From assembly GCA_017380275.1 (NCBI GenBank), contig JAFOEH010000052.1, forward strand, positions 1-6,503: a stretch of 6,503 bases of DNA, read 5' to 3'. The DNA is from Alistipes sp. GTDB lineage: Bacteria; Bacteroidota; Bacteroidia; Bacteroidales; Rikenellaceae. The translations under genes were made by a program, and so were the position numbers. The stretch's first letter is position 1. Every line of letters starts with the position of its first letter. Below the pieces are notes generated by a model. That model did no database searches, was not told where the DNA came from, and saw nothing but the letters and a program-made list of their open reading frames with translations. Below are positions 6,495-6,503 of this stretch, piece by piece.

Positions 6495-6503
6495 CTTTAC
6501 AAA

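Larger units (their letters stand above)
6246..6501. mobile_element. Candidate small AT-rich inverted-repeat element (MITE-like), unconfirmed
   Basis: TTTATTAATTAATATATCA (6253-6271) recurs as its exact reverse complement at 6476-6494. Beyond four mismatched bases, both arms end in TGT (6246-6248, and ACA at 6499-6501), giving 26-nt ends with 22 matches and an element of 256 bp. A shared GTAC lies at the same offset inside each arm. GC is about 30%, against well over 50% in neighbouring genes. Ends starting with TGT are common in insertion sequences. Left flank is A-rich (6240-6245) and right flank is AA before the window ends, so a target duplication cannot be judged. No transposase fits inside. 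Caveat: 12 bases of the repeat (TATTAATTAATA) are themselves a palindrome and AT-rich, which lowers its significance. An invertible segment is an alternative. Confidence 0.4.
6227..6503. other. AT-rich intergenic stretch without a convincing gene
   Basis: After the terminator I find no recognisable protein, tRNA or other RNA gene on either strand. A 42-codon plus-strand frame (6245-6373) has a good AAGGAG (6232-6237) but no family resemblance and no promoter after the terminator. On the minus strand a 52-codon stop-free run (6486-6331) has no early start codon. The only structure I can support is the inverted repeat pair. No exact TTTG-N19-21-TAnnTTTG promoter is present in either direction. 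Confidence 0.6.

Overview
The window looks like a chromosomal segment of a GC-rich member of the Bacteroidales. An Alistipes-like (Rikenellaceae) host is my best guess, not a proof. The genus guess rests on gene content and base composition. The order rests on two matches to the Bacteroidetes promoter consensus (TTTG, 19-21 nt, TAnnTTTG), weak Shine-Dalgarno use, and Bacteroidetes-type forms of an LTA-synthase-like protein and a DUF2156 protein. Coding regions are clearly above 50% GC; the last 260 bases are only about 30%.

Layout: (1) Positions 1-919, minus strand: the first 306 codons of asparaginyl-tRNA synthetase (asnS), running off the left edge. (2) Positions 920-1106: a divergent promoter region with two back-to-back consensus promoters whose -33 boxes interleave, followed by a hairpin or operator-like palindrome at the predicted rightward transcription start. 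(3) Positions 1107-6191, plus strand: four tightly packed genes (gaps of 12 nt, 2 nt and a 32-nt overlap). They encode an exported half-length glycoside hydrolase family 2-like protein lacking most catalytic residues, the 23S rRNA methyltransferase RlmH, a five-helix membrane LTA-synthase/sulfatase-fold protein, and a DUF2156-GNAT two-domain acyltransferase-like protein. (4) Positions 6196-6226: a strong intrinsic terminator. Promoter, genes and terminator delimit a complete operon. (5) Positions 6227-6503: AT-rich DNA with no convincing gene, containing a perfect 19-bp inverted repeat that frames about 240 bp. With its TGT...ACA outer ends it resembles a small non-autonomous transposable element, or possibly an invertible segment.

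Functionally, asnS and rlmH serve translation. The other three operon genes point to the cell envelope: an exported carbohydrate-binding-like fold, a membrane transferase of the phosphoglycerol/phosphoethanolamine transferase superfamily, and a protein whose N-terminal part belongs to the fold used by lipid aminoacyl transferases (MprF/LPG-synthase type). A joint envelope-modification role is an inference from linkage and fold only. The best candidates for something undescribed are the truncated GH2-like protein and the AT-rich inverted-repeat element.
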